From: Xanthobacteraceae bacterium
Lineage (GTDB): Bacteria; Pseudomonadota; Alphaproteobacteria; Rhizobiales; Xanthobacteraceae
NCBI GenBank assembly: GCA_019635585.1
Contig: JAHBZE010000002.1
Coordinates: forward strand, 496,001-560,000
Reading direction: 5' to 3'
DNA: 64,000 nucleotides
Shown piece after piece: positions 1 to 8,952 of the stretch. Below the pieces are notes generated by a model. That model saw only the letters and a list, made by a program, of their open reading frames with translations. It was not told the DNA's origin and searched no databases. The stretch's first letter is position 1. Each line of letters opens with the position of its first letter. The position numbers and the translations under genes were made by a program.

Positions 1-354
1 CATCGGAATCCCGACCGGATGGTAGATCGCGGCGAAAATGCCGAGCAGCAGAAGCGCGCCGGCAAGCCAATAGACGTTCGGTGCGAATGCGGCCAAAGCC
101 ATCGAGACCGCACAACCAAAAAAGAAGATCGCCATGATCTTACGGCGGCTCCAGTGATCCGCGAGCCAGCCCCAAGGTAGCGAGAACAAACCGAATGCGA
201 CGAAGCATGCGGTCGAGAGCACGATAAGTTCGGCGTAGCTGCGCGAGAGCGCGCTTTCGAGCCCGATCGCCACGGTCGGGAAAACGAGCAGCACATAATG
301 ATCGATGAAATGCGCGACGTTGATGAAGCGGCGATGATTGCTGGCGTCTTCCAT
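1..354 (-). CDS. MFS transporter, N-terminal part (runs off the window)
   Basis: The N-terminal 118 residues of a major facilitator superfamily permease; the rest lies beyond base 1. Membrane segments are visible at about residues 14-34, 42-60, 72-92 and 95-112. The loop between the second and third carries the family's motif A (G62 WLADHWSRRK), which establishes the superfamily. The start is the ATG at 354. The substrate cannot be told from this part. The gene diverges from the BcsS-like gene, with 246 bp between them in which I see no recognisable site. Confidence 0.8.
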   Translation of the reverse strand, partial: MEDASNHRRFINVAHFIDHYVLLVFPTVAIGLESALSRSYAELIVLSTACFVAFGLFSLPWGWLADHWSRRKIMAIFFFGCAVSMALAAFAPNVYWLAGALLLLGIFAAIYHPVGIPM

Positions 355-600
355 GGCGTTTCTCTTTTGATTGCGCCGGTTATAGCCCGGCGCGGGGGAG
401 CCCGCTCTCCTGCCTTTGCGGGCTGCCTATGAAGAAATACTTGCAACTAGAGGCAATGTATTACCCCGATTCCACCCCCGATTGCAGCCCTCAATCAGGG
501 TTTTGTGGAAGCGGCAGTACGCTTGCCAAACAATTTCAGTGCGAAGCTGGGCGCGGCAGCCCGTTTTGCGTGGAACTGGGTATAGCGCCAAGGGACGGCA

Positions 601-1416
601 ATGCTGGGACGCGCGAGAAACCGCGCGATTGTTTTCGCTGTTGCGGCAATGATCGTTGGTGCGTGCACCATCCCCGTTTGCGCGCAAACGCCGTTTTCGT
701 TCACCACCTACGAGAAGCTGCTTCGCCCGTTGAATTATCTTCGCGGACGCGCCAGTCCTTACGTCGATCGCAAAACTGATTTCTTCGGCGGCATCGACGC
801 AGCGAAAGCTGTCACCTTCGTCTGGGCCGGCGCAACATGGTCGCCAAAGGGTACGCTCGTCGAAGACGGCTGGCGCATCCGCTTCATGGGCGCGGGTGGG
901 CTTTACACTTATGAAACTTCCGCCGTTCCCGGCGGCATCAATGATGTCAACGCCTATTCCGCCGAATTGCTGGGCGGCTATCGCAAGACCTTTCAAGATA
1001 TTTTCGGAACGACGATTTATGCGGCAGCCTTCGTGGGTCTGTTCCACGAAACGCAGTTGCTGAGCTACGCCGATCGTTCCAATCCGGCACAGGGTGGGGA
1101 GACCGGCATCAAGGGTTCGGCCGAACTCTACGCCCGCGTCTGGCAACACTACATCCTGACCGCCTTCGCCAACGCTTCGAACGTTCACAACAAATACTAT
1201 GTGAAAGGCACAGTGCTCCGGGAACTGAACGAGAGCTGGGGTATCGGCGCCGAATTCGCGACCATGGGCGACGCACGCTATTCCGAAAATCGCGTGGGCG
1301 TCGCCGGCACCTTTACGTGGCAACGCAAGATCTTCGCACTTTCCTTGGGCGCGCTCGATAACTCGGGCCGCGGCAGCGGTTTCTATACGACCTTCTCGAT
1401 CTATTCGCCGCTTTAG
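601..1416 (+). CDS. BcsS-like secreted/outer-membrane protein
   Basis: A 271-residue exported protein. Residues 1-29 form a signal peptide (positive start, hydrophobic core, cleavage near CAQ-T). The mature part is rich in alternating beta-strand patterns and aromatic residues and ends in a strand (FYTTFSIYSPL), as in small outer-membrane beta-barrels. The FFGGIDAAK and WAGATWSPKG segments resemble the BcsS family (cellulose biosynthesis protein BcsS) found in Bradyrhizobium and relatives. No cellulose synthase genes lie nearby, so a role in cellulose export is only inherited from the family name. It could be a generic small porin-like barrel. Confidence 0.55.
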   Translation: MLGRARNRAIVFAVAAMIVGACTIPVCAQTPFSFTTYEKLLRPLNYLRGRASPYVDRKTDFFGGIDAAKAVTFVWAGATWSPKGTLVEDGWRIRFMGAGGLYTYETSAVPGGINDVNAYSAELLGGYRKTFQDIFGTTIYAAAFVGLFHETQLLSYADRSNPAQGGETGIKGSAELYARVWQHYILTAFANASNVHNKYYVKGTVLRELNESWGIGAEFATMGDARYSENRVGVAGTFTWQRKIFALSLGALDNSGRGSGFYTTFSIYSPL

Positions 1417-1504
1417 CGATTTAAAGCGGAAAATCCGGAAAAACTTCCAGCAAAGGCGGCCCGCGATTACATTCCGCGCCGACTCTGTGATTTATTCTCC
1501 CGCC

Positions 1505-2872
1505 ATGAGCGACACTCTTTCCGGCGATCTCTTCGGGCCCCTCTTCGCAAGCGCGAAGATGCGCACGCTTTTCTCCGATACGGCGACACTCCAGCGGATG
1601 CTCGACTTCGAGGCGGCACTCGCCCGCGCCGAAGCGGCGACCGGCGTAATCCCGAAAGACGCGAGCCTCCCCATCGCGAACGCCTGTCAGGCGAAGCGCT
1701 ACGACGCTAAAGCGCTCGGCTTGGCCGCCGCGAACGCTGGCAATCTGGCGATCCCGCTCGTGAAGGCACTCACCGCGGAGGTCGCAAAACGCAACAAGGA
1801 AGCGGCGCGCTTCGTCCATTGGGGCGCGACCAGCCAGGACGTGATCGACACCGCGACCGTGCTTGCGCTGCGCGAGGCTTCCGCTCTACTCGCGCGCGAT
1901 CTTTCCCGCGCGTCGAAGGGCTTCGTGTCGCTTGCGAAAAAGCACCGCAAGACCGTGATGGCGGGGCGCACCTGGCTGCAACAGGCTTTGCCGATAACCT
2001 TCGGCTTGAAGGCGGCGGAATATGCCGAGAGCCTTGCGCGCGCCCGCACACGATTGATTGCCGCAACCGAAGAAGCCTGCGTACTTCAGTTCGGAGGTGC
2101 GTCGGGAACGCTGGCGGCATTGAGAAACAAGGGCGGCGCGGTTTCGCGTGCGCTCGGCAAGGAACTCGAGCTTGCAATCCCGCCATCGCCCTGGCACGCG
2201 CATAGCGACCGCATCGCGAATGCCGCAAGCGCGGTTGCGATCGCGGTTGGAGTTTGCGGAAAAATCGCGCGCGACGTTTCGTTGCTGATGCAGACCGAAG
2301 TCGGCGAAGCGTTCGAACCTGCGGGCGAAGGCCGCGGCGGCTCCTCCACCATGCCGCAAAAGCGCAATCCCGCGCTCTCCGCGCAAGTGCTCGCCGCCGC
2401 CAATCTCGCGCCCGGCCTTCTCTCTTCTCTGCTTGCCGGGCTTACGAACGAACAGGAGCGCGGCACCGGCGGCTGGCAGGCAAGCTGGATCGCGCTGCCG
2501 CAGCTTCTTCTGATCGCTTCCGGTGCATTCGAGCGCACTGCGGAAATCGCAACCGGCCTCGAAATCGACAAGGCGCGTATGCGCGCCAATCTCGAAATCT
2601 CGAACGGGCTGATCATGGCCGAAGCCGTGCAGTTCGCACTCGCGCAGAAACTCGGCAAGTCGCCGGCGCACGAACTCGTCGCGAAAGCCTCGAAGCAGGC
2701 GCTTCGCGGCGGCACGCACCTGAAGGATGCACTGCGCGAAATTCCCGAAGCCGCGAATATTCTTCCGGGCAAGAAACTCGACGAGCTGTTCGAGCCCGCG
2801 AATTATCTCGGCGAGACCGATAAATTCATCGACGCCGCGGTTGCAAGCGCCGAACGCGCCTTGAGGAAATAA
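1505..2872 (+). CDS. pcaB: 3-carboxy-cis,cis-muconate cycloisomerase
   Basis: A 455-residue cytosolic enzyme that converts 3-carboxy-cis,cis-muconate to 4-carboxymuconolactone in the protocatechuate branch of the beta-ketoadipate pathway. It belongs to the fumarase/aspartase superfamily: the signature loop GGSSTMPQKRNP sits at about residues 279-290, and VHWGATSQDV is the conserved substrate-binding segment near residue 100. The ATG at 1505 gives the normal start (MSDTLSGDLF); a GTG at 1487 in the same frame would add six residues. pcaD follows 10 bp downstream, so this is the first gene of a pcaBDC operon. No protocatechuate dioxygenase genes (pcaGH) are in the window. Confidence 0.93.
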   Translation: MSDTLSGDLFGPLFASAKMRTLFSDTATLQRMLDFEAALARAEAATGVIPKDASLPIANACQAKRYDAKALGLAAANAGNLAIPLVKALTAEVAKRNKEAARFVHWGATSQDVIDTATVLALREASALLARDLSRASKGFVSLAKKHRKTVMAGRTWLQQALPITFGLKAAEYAESLARARTRLIAATEEACVLQFGGASGTLAALRNKGGAVSRALGKELELAIPPSPWHAHSDRIANAASAVAIAVGVCGKIARDVSLLMQTEVGEAFEPAGEGRGGSSTMPQKRNPALSAQVLAAANLAPGLLSSLLAGLTNEQERGTGGWQASWIALPQLLLIASGAFERTAEIATGLEIDKARMRANLEISNGLIMAEAVQFALAQKLGKSPAHELVAKASKQALRGGTHLKDALREIPEAANILPGKKLDELFEPANYLGETDKFIDAAVASAERALRK

Positions 2873-2882
2873 GGAAAGAAGA

Positions 2883-3662
2883 ATGCCGACGCTGGAAGCG
2901 AACGGAATCAAGATCAATTATCAAATCGACGGCTCTGACAGCGCGCCGGCGCTCATGCTGTCGAATTCGCTCGGCACCAATCTGCACATGTGGGACAAGC
3001 AGGTGCCCGCGCTAAGCAAGCGCTTTCGCGTGGTGCGCTACGACACCCGCGGCCACGGCAAGACCGACGCGCCGACCGCTCCGTTCAACGTAGCGACGCT
3101 CGGACAGGACGCGCTCGCGCTGATGGACGCGCTGAAACTTACGAAGGTGCGCTTCTGCGGCCTTTCGATGGGCGGCATGATCGGCATGTGGCTCGCGCGC
3201 CATGCGCCCGAACGGATCGAACAGCTCGCGCTCTCCAACACCGCCGCGAAATTCGGCCTGCCCGATGTCTGGAATACGCGCATCGCCACCGTCCGCGCGT
3301 CCGGCATGAAGGCGATCACGAACGCGGTCATCGAGCGCTGGTTCACAAAAGACTTCCGCGAGAAGTTTCCGAAGGAAGTCGAACCGATCACGCAAATGCT
3401 GCACACGACGAAGCCCGAAGGCTACGCCGGAAACTGCGCTGCGATCCGCGACGTCGATCAGCGCTGGCCGATCGGCGATATCGAAACGCCGACGCTCGTG
3501 ATCGGCGGCAAGCAGGACCCGGCAACTCCCTTCGAGGCCGCCGAGCTGATCGCGAAACGCATTCCCGGCGCAAAGCTCGTCGCGCTCGACGCCGCGCATC
3601 TTTCCAACATCGAGCAGCCCGAGGCTTTCACCAAGGCGCTCGACGGATTTTTGAAAGGCTGA
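2883..3662 (+). CDS. pcaD: 3-oxoadipate enol-lactonase
   Basis: A 259-residue alpha/beta hydrolase that hydrolyses 3-oxoadipate enol-lactone to 3-oxoadipate. The oxyanion region NSLGTNLHMWD, the nucleophile elbow GLSMGG (serine at about residue 95) and the late histidine in DAAHLSN are all present. The length is typical. A purine-rich ribosome binding site (GGAAAGAAG) precedes the ATG. It lies between pcaB and pcaC, and its stop is 5 bp before the pcaC start, so the three are very likely co-transcribed. Confidence 0.93.
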   Translation: MPTLEANGIKINYQIDGSDSAPALMLSNSLGTNLHMWDKQVPALSKRFRVVRYDTRGHGKTDAPTAPFNVATLGQDALALMDALKLTKVRFCGLSMGGMIGMWLARHAPERIEQLALSNTAAKFGLPDVWNTRIATVRASGMKAITNAVIERWFTKDFREKFPKEVEPITQMLHTTKPEGYAGNCAAIRDVDQRWPIGDIETPTLVIGGKQDPATPFEAAELIAKRIPGAKLVALDAAHLSNIEQPEAFTKALDGFLKG

Positions 3663-3667
3663 AGAAA

Positions 3668-4057
3668 ATGGACGAGCGCGAACGTCACGAAAAAGGAATG
3701 GCGCGGCGCCGCAAGGTGCTCGGCAACAAGTGGGTGGATCGCGCGGTCGCGAACCAGAACGATTTCAACCGCGAATTCCAGGACCTCATCACCCGCTATG
3801 CTTGGGGCGAAATCTGGACCCGCCCCCATTTCGACGACCGCACGCGGCGTCTTGTCGTAATCGGCTCGATGGTCGCGCTTGGCCGCTGGGAGGAATTCCG
3901 GTTGCACGTCCGTGCCGCGATGACCGAAGGCGGCTTCACCAAGGACGACATCAAGGAACTACTTTTGCAGCAGGCGATTTATTGCGGAGTGCCGGCCGCG
4001 AATACCGCGTTTCACGAAGCAGCAAGCGTCTTTGCCGAGATCGAAAAGGCCGGCTGA
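3668..4057 (+). CDS. pcaC: 4-carboxymuconolactone decarboxylase
   Basis: A 129-residue member of the carboxymuconolactone decarboxylase family, converting the PcaB product to 3-oxoadipate enol-lactone. The conserved block from TRRLVVIGSMVALG through ELLLQQAIYCGVPAANTAFHEA is intact, including the tyrosine and cysteine of the YCGVP segment and the distal histidine. The start is the ATG at 3668; in-frame sequence further upstream reads through pcaD in another frame and is not coding. Third gene of the pcaBDC operon. Confidence 0.93.
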   Translation: MDERERHEKGMARRRKVLGNKWVDRAVANQNDFNREFQDLITRYAWGEIWTRPHFDDRTRRLVVIGSMVALGRWEEFRLHVRAAMTEGGFTKDDIKELLLQQAIYCGVPAANTAFHEAASVFAEIEKAG

Positions 4058-4159
4058 TTTCCCGTAACATCGCGAAACCGTGATCGGCGCGCGCTTCTCA
4101 TCGCTGCGCGGGCCTGACAGGCTCGTGCGCAACCCGCAGCCGCCGCAACGGAGTTCGCC

Positions 4160-5236
4160 ATGGCCGTCGATATTCGCAAGGGCATGCCTTCCACCCATCT
4201 CGATCGCGAAGAGTTTGAAAAACGATTCCGGCAGCAGTTCTTCGATCCGGCCTTCGATAAGGTGGGGGCGGAAATCGCGAAGATCGCGGAGATCGCCTGG
4301 CAGTCGTATGACGGCTACAACAAGAACCCGCGTAAGCGGCGCGCGGGCGAAGGCTTTGCCGACCCGGATTTCGAACTGCCCGTTGAATGGCTCACGGCGC
4401 GCGAGGCGATCCGCCAAGCCGAGATGCGCCAGAAAGATCCCGCCTCACCCTCGCGTATCCTCATCGTCAACGGCTCGACCCGTAGCGACCAGACCTGTCC
4501 CGGCGAAATGTCGAAGACCTGGCGGCTCGTGCAGATGTGCCGCGAACTGGTCGCGGCGGAAAAAGATTTCGAGGTTGAAGTGCTCGATCTGAGCCTGCTC
4601 GCCTCCGAAGCCGACAAACGGATTTTCCCGTGCAAGGCTTGTGTCTCGACTGCCCAGCCGCTCTGCCACTGGCCCTGCACCTGCTATCCGAATTTCGCGC
4701 TCGGGCAGGTCAACGACTGGATGGCGGAGATTTACCCGAAATGGGTCGCGGCACACGGCGTGATGATCGTGACACCAGTGAACTGGTATCAGGCACCGAG
4801 CTCGCTGAAGCTGATGATCGACCGCCTCGTCTGCGCCGACGGCGGCAACGACGATCCGACCACGACCCAGATGAAGCACGTCGCACCCGCGAAAGAACTC
4901 GAACTCGCGGGCTGGCCGTACCCGCGCCATCTCGCCGGCCGCGCATTTTCCGTCGCCGTGCATGGCGATGCGGCCGGCGTCGAAAACCTGCGCCGGATTC
5001 TTTGCGACTGGATGAGTGATATCGGCATGATCCCCTGCGGGCACAGATCGCAATTTGGCGCTTATGTCGGCTATCTCGAGCCCTATGCGACGAGCCACAA
5101 GGACCTCGATGAGGACATCGACTTTCAGGAAGACGTGAAAAATTCCGCGCAGGCGCTGATCAACGGCGTGAAGATGTTGCGCAAGGGCGAGCTACGGCAG
5201 CCCGACGCAACGCTTGAGGAATCACGACCGAAATAA
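4160..5236 (+). CDS. Flavodoxin-like NADPH-dependent FMN reductase family protein
   Basis: A 358-residue protein whose central domain (about residues 97-300) has the flavodoxin-like fold: ILIVNGSTRSDQTCPG is the phosphate-binding loop for FMN, and TPVNWYQAPSSLKLMIDRLV is the second flavin-binding segment. About 95 N-terminal residues precede it. A cysteine-rich insert (FPCKACVSTAQPLCHWPCTC, about residues 155-175) has five cysteines and might hold a metal or Fe-S centre. The true substrate is unknown. It follows pcaC by 102 bp on the same strand, so a role as accessory reductase or stress protein in aromatic metabolism is possible but only inferred. Confidence 0.75.
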   Translation: MAVDIRKGMPSTHLDREEFEKRFRQQFFDPAFDKVGAEIAKIAEIAWQSYDGYNKNPRKRRAGEGFADPDFELPVEWLTAREAIRQAEMRQKDPASPSRILIVNGSTRSDQTCPGEMSKTWRLVQMCRELVAAEKDFEVEVLDLSLLASEADKRIFPCKACVSTAQPLCHWPCTCYPNFALGQVNDWMAEIYPKWVAAHGVMIVTPVNWYQAPSSLKLMIDRLVCADGGNDDPTTTQMKHVAPAKELELAGWPYPRHLAGRAFSVAVHGDAAGVENLRRILCDWMSDIGMIPCGHRSQFGAYVGYLEPYATSHKDLDEDIDFQEDVKNSAQALINGVKMLRKGELRQPDATLEESRPK

Positions 5237-5248
5237 AACGCCGATATT

Positions 5249-6154
5249 TTAGTGCGTGCGGACGCGCGAGCGTAGCGAGGATTCGCGGAACGCCTGCGGT
5301 GTCGAACCGGTCTGCTTCTTGAAGAAACGCGCGAAGTGCGACGGATCTGCGAAAGCGAGATCGTAGGCGACCTCACCGATCGTCAGATCGGTGAACACGA
5401 GCTGGCGCTTGGCCTCGGTGAGCAACCGCTGGCGAAGCAGATGTCCCGCCGTAACGCCGGTCGCACGCTTGACGTGATCGTTCAAACGATCCGCGGTCAT
5501 CGCGAGCTTATTCGCGTAGAAGCCGATCTGCCGTTCCGAGCGGAAATGCTCTTCGATCAGGCGGCGCAGTTCCTCCACCGTTGCATCGGCTGGCGCCAGC
5601 GTAATCGTGCCCGACAAATCGCGGCTCGCTGCAAGCCGCGCGACCTCGACGCCGATCAGCGCGAGCATCGCGCGCATCGCGACCTCAAAGCCTTCGCGGC
5701 CGAGAAATTCTTCTTCGTGCAGATCGCGGCACAGCGCGGAAAGCCGCGCGACTTCCGGACGCGCCACCGGCATCAAGGGCTGCGCCGAGATGTGCTTCAG
5801 CCGAGCGAGCGCAATATTGGCTTGTTCGCCGAGCGACGCCGTCACGTCTTCGGTGAAATTCATCACATAGCCTTCGGTGACCTTCGGCTTGAAGCGGAAG
5901 CCATGCGCCACCGTCGGCGCAAGAATGATGATCGCGGGTGCCTCGAAGTTGATCGATTCTGCTTCGAGATCGAGCGTGCCGCCGCCCTGCTCGACCAGCA
6001 TGATCTGGAAGAGATTGCGATGCCGGTGCGGCGCAATCACCCAGTTCGCGCCCTGCGAACGATGGGTCAGCCGCTCGATGTGTACGAAATCGAACGCCTG
6101 ATCGTCCGGCGGATCGCCGTAGAGATGGTAGAGAGGAAGTGTCGCCCGCTTCAT
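5249..6154 (-). CDS. AraC-family transcriptional regulator, PobR-like
   Basis: A 301-residue regulator with an N-terminal cupin-type effector domain (HRHRNLFQIMLVEQG at about residues 43-57) and a C-terminal pair of helix-turn-helix motifs ending in FADPSHFARFFKKQTGSTPQ (about residues 267-286). This layout matches PobR/PcaQ-like AraC activators of 4-hydroxybenzoate and protocatechuate genes. It converges on the pcaBDC/reductase unit with 12 bp between stops, which fits a role in controlling aromatic catabolism. I chose the ATG at 6154; the frame also has a TTG nine bases earlier. The effector identity is inference. Confidence 0.8.
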   Translation of the reverse strand: MKRATLPLYHLYGDPPDDQAFDFVHIERLTHRSQGANWVIAPHRHRNLFQIMLVEQGGGTLDLEAESINFEAPAIIILAPTVAHGFRFKPKVTEGYVMNFTEDVTASLGEQANIALARLKHISAQPLMPVARPEVARLSALCRDLHEEEFLGREGFEVAMRAMLALIGVEVARLAASRDLSGTITLAPADATVEELRRLIEEHFRSERQIGFYANKLAMTADRLNDHVKRATGVTAGHLLRQRLLTEAKRQLVFTDLTIGEVAYDLAFADPSHFARFFKKQTGSTPQAFRESSLRSRVRTH

Positions 6155-6220
6155 GTGCGGCAAAATAGGTCAGCCCGCGAGCAAAAGGAAAGCGCTCTTT
6201 CGCAACAGCCTTTACGAAAA

Positions 6221-6245
6221 AGCCCCGCCAGCTGGCGGGGCTTTT
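6221..6245 (-). terminator. Rho-independent terminator
   Basis: A perfect 11-bp-arm palindrome (AGCCCCGCCAG and its complement) is followed on the minus strand by a run of five T residues. It lies just past the stop of the Gln/Gly-rich minigene and before the AraC regulator gene, so it probably separates the two minus-strand transcripts. Confidence 0.8.
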
Positions 6246-6262
6246 CCTTTAGTTATAGCGAT

Positions 6263-6409
6263 TTAGCGCTTCTGCTGCTGGCCGCCCTGCTGGCCACCCT
6301 GTTGACCGCCCTGCTGGCCGCCCTGACCGGGGTTCTGCTGGTTCTGCTGGCCGCCTTGGTTCTGCTGACCGCCCTGCTGCTGATTGCGGTCGTTCTGGTT
6401 GTTCGCCAT
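6263..6409 (-). CDS. 48-residue Gln/Gly/Asn-rich small protein
   Basis: A short open frame from the ATG at 6409 to the TAA at 6263. After a polar start (MANNQNDRN) almost every residue is Q, G or N, in blocks of GGQQ, ending QQQKR. It has no cysteine, aromatic or hydrophobic residue and no signal peptide, so it should be disordered. A strong terminator follows it, which supports a real transcript. I know of no function; small Gln/Gly-rich orphans of this kind are often annotated only as hypothetical. Low sequence complexity means chance conservation of the frame cannot be excluded. Confidence 0.6.
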   Translation of the reverse strand: MANNQNDRNQQQGGQQNQGGQQNQQNPGQGGQQGGQQGGQQGGQQQKR

Positions 6410-6616
6410 GGACGTTTACTCCTTGCGTGAAACCTCCCCTTGCAAGACCAACCTCGATTTTCGCGCTTCGTTCCCGGAACTTTCACGGCTTTTGCATTCG
6501 CAAATGCGAAAAGCACAGCGGAAAAAGGAACTCCTGCATTTGTCGGAAGGCGTTCCTTCAAGCTACTTTCGGTGAGGGCAAGGGACCGCACCGGCAGAAG
6601 TGCGGGGAAAAGGCAG

Positions 6617-7534
6617 ATGGAGTATTTCCTCCAGCAATTGATCAATGGCCTCGCGTTGGGCTCGATCTACGGGCTCGTCGCGATCGGCTACACGATGGTC
6701 TACGGCATCATCGGCATGATCAATTTCGCGCATGGCGACATCTTCATGGTGGGCGCCTTCATCGCGTTGCTCGCGTTCCTGATCCTTGTTGCGATCGGCG
6801 TCACCGCGATCCCGCTCGCGCTGTTTCTCGTGCTTCTTATCGCGATGGTGCTGACCTCGCTCTACGGCTGGGCGGTCGAGCGCATCGCCTATCGGCCGCT
6901 ACGCGGCTCGTTCCGGCTGGCGCCGCTGATTTCCGCAATCGGCATGTCGATCGTGCTGCAAAATTACGTGCAGCTCGCGCAGGGTGCGCGCGTCAAAACG
7001 CTGCCCCCGCTGGTCACCGGCGTGCACACGATCCTCGATCTCGGCAACCGGCTGGTCGTGCAGATTTCGAACATCCAGATCCTGATCATCGCGACTACGT
7101 TTGCGCTCATGACCGGGTTCTCATGGCTGGTCGCGTCCACTTCGCTCGGGCGCGATATGCGCGCCTGCGAGCAGGATTTGAAGATGGCGGCACTCCTCGG
7201 CGTCGATACCAACAAGACGATCTCGCTGACCTTCCTGATCGGTGCCGCGCTCGCCTCCGTCGCGGGCATCATGTACCTGCTCTATTATGGCGTGATCGAC
7301 TTCCACATCGGCTTCGTCGCGGGCGTGAAGGCATTCACCGCCGCCGTGCTCGGCGGCATCGGCTCGCTGCCCGGCGCGATGCTCGGCGGACTTTTGATCG
7401 GACTGATCGAAACCTACTGGTCGGCCTATTTCTCGGTTCAATATAAAGACGTCGCCGCCTTTTCGATCCTGATCGTGGTTCTGATCTTCATGCCGACCGG
7501 AATTCTCGGGCGGCCGGAAGTCGAGAAGGTATGA
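6617..7534 (+). CDS. livH: Branched-chain amino acid-type ABC transporter permease (LivH family)
   Basis: A 305-residue inner-membrane permease, one half of the transmembrane channel of a HAAT-family (Liv) importer. It has about eight hydrophobic helices and the LivH-typical opening MEYFLQQLINGLALGSIYGLVAIGY, with the coupling region around AVLGGIGSLPGAMLGG near residue 255. The ATG at 6617 gives this start; the frame is open further upstream but that part is not LivH-like. Its stop overlaps the livM start (ATGA), the first of three such overlaps in the unit. Confidence 0.9.
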   Translation: MEYFLQQLINGLALGSIYGLVAIGYTMVYGIIGMINFAHGDIFMVGAFIALLAFLILVAIGVTAIPLALFLVLLIAMVLTSLYGWAVERIAYRPLRGSFRLAPLISAIGMSIVLQNYVQLAQGARVKTLPPLVTGVHTILDLGNRLVVQISNIQILIIATTFALMTGFSWLVASTSLGRDMRACEQDLKMAALLGVDTNKTISLTFLIGAALASVAGIMYLLYYGVIDFHIGFVAGVKAFTAAVLGGIGSLPGAMLGGLLIGLIETYWSAYFSVQYKDVAAFSILIVVLIFMPTGILGRPEVEKV

Positions 7535-8952
7535 GCGCTTCTTCAGCCGGAAAATCGTCGGTCGTGATGCATGCGCTGAAAGACGCGCTGATCGCGGGCA
7601 TCGTCGCCTTCGGCCTGTTCGTGCTCCTGCTCGGTTTCCTCGCGGACGACACGCTCGGGAAATTGCGTCCGCTGCCGCGGCCCGTACTGCTCGCGGCCGC
7701 GGTCGGAATCGTCTTCGTAGGGCGCTTTCTGATTTCGCTCATTTATTACAATGCAGCGGCGCTGCGCGTACTGCTCGGCGAACTTTTCGTCGCCGCCTTC
7801 GCGCTCGCGAAGCGCTTCCGGTTTGTGCTGCTCGCGTTGATGATCGTGCTCGCGTTCGTCTGGATCTATCGCGTACCGGACGACTGGCCGCTGGTTGCGA
7901 CTATCATTATTACAATTCTGTTCGCGGTGTGGCTCGGGCTCACACCCGCGCTGCTCGCGCTCGCCGTACTCTTTCCGGTCGCGTTCTACAGCAACCCTTA
8001 TTACCTCGGCATCGCGATCATCATTCTGACTTACGTGATGCTCGGCTGGGGCCTCAACATCGTGGTCGGCCTCGCCGGGCTCCTCGATCTCGGCTACGTC
8101 GCCTTCTATGCGGTCGGCGCCTATTCCTACGCAATCATCGCACAGGCTTACGGCTGGTCGTTCTGGGTTTGCCTGCCACTCGCCGGATTGTTCGCGGCCT
8201 TCTTCGGCGTGCTGCTCGGCTTTCCGGTACTGCGTCTGCGCGGCGACTATCTCGCGATCGTAACGCTTGCCTTCGGCGAGATCGTCCGCATCGTGCTCCT
8301 GAACTGGATCTCGCTCACCAACGGCCCAAACGGCATCGGCTCGATCCCGCGCGCAAGTTTCTTCGGCATTCCGTTCACCGCGGACGATGACGGCTTCGCT
8401 GCGCGTTTCGGATTCGAATTCGATCCCACGCACCGCACGGTGTTTCTCTTCTATCTGATCCTTGCGCTCGCGCTGATTACGAACTGGGTGACGATCCGGC
8501 TACGCAAACTTCCCGTAGGCCGCGCGTGGGAGGCGCTGCGCGAAGACGAAATCGCGGTGCGGTCGCTCGGCATCAATCCGACCAATACGAAACTCACCGC
8601 GTTCGCAATCGGCGCGATGTTCGGCGGCTTTGCCGGCGCCTTCTTCGCGACCCGTCAGGGTTTCATCAGTCCGGACTCCTTCACCTTCCCCGAGTCCGCG
8701 CTGATCTTGGCCATCGTCGTGCTCGGCGGCATGGGCTCGCAGATCGGCGTGGCGATTGCCGCGATCGTGATGACGGCTAGCTTCGAGCTGTTCCGCGAAT
8801 TCGAGCAGTTCCGGCTCGTGATCTTCGGCTTTGCCATGGTCGGCATCATGATCTGGCGGCCACGCGGCCTGATCTCGAGCCGCGAGCCTTCCGTCTATCT
8901 CAAAGAGCGCAAGACGATTTCGGCCGAGCATGTCGCGGAGGGCCACGGCTGA
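7531..8952 (+). CDS. livM: Branched-chain amino acid-type ABC transporter permease (LivM family)
   Basis: A 473-residue inner-membrane permease, partner of the LivH subunit. The conserved LivM core begins near residue 165 (YVMLGWGLNIVVGLAGLLDLGYVAFYAVG) and includes the EAA-type loop around WEALREDEIAVRSLGIN at about residue 333. The first 150 or so residues add four extra hydrophobic segments and make the protein longer than the usual 300-420 residues; such extensions are known in LivM proteins. It overlaps livH by 4 bp and livG by 1-3 bp. Confidence 0.9.
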   Translation: MSASSAGKSSVVMHALKDALIAGIVAFGLFVLLLGFLADDTLGKLRPLPRPVLLAAAVGIVFVGRFLISLIYYNAAALRVLLGELFVAAFALAKRFRFVLLALMIVLAFVWIYRVPDDWPLVATIIITILFAVWLGLTPALLALAVLFPVAFYSNPYYLGIAIIILTYVMLGWGLNIVVGLAGLLDLGYVAFYAVGAYSYAIIAQAYGWSFWVCLPLAGLFAAFFGVLLGFPVLRLRGDYLAIVTLAFGEIVRIVLLNWISLTNGPNGIGSIPRASFFGIPFTADDDGFAARFGFEFDPTHRTVFLFYLILALALITNWVTIRLRKLPVGRAWEALREDEIAVRSLGINPTNTKLTAFAIGAMFGGFAGAFFATRQGFISPDSFTFPESALILAIVVLGGMGSQIGVAIAAIVMTASFELFREFEQFRLVIFGFAMVGIMIWRPRGLISSREPSVYLKERKTISAEHVAEGHG

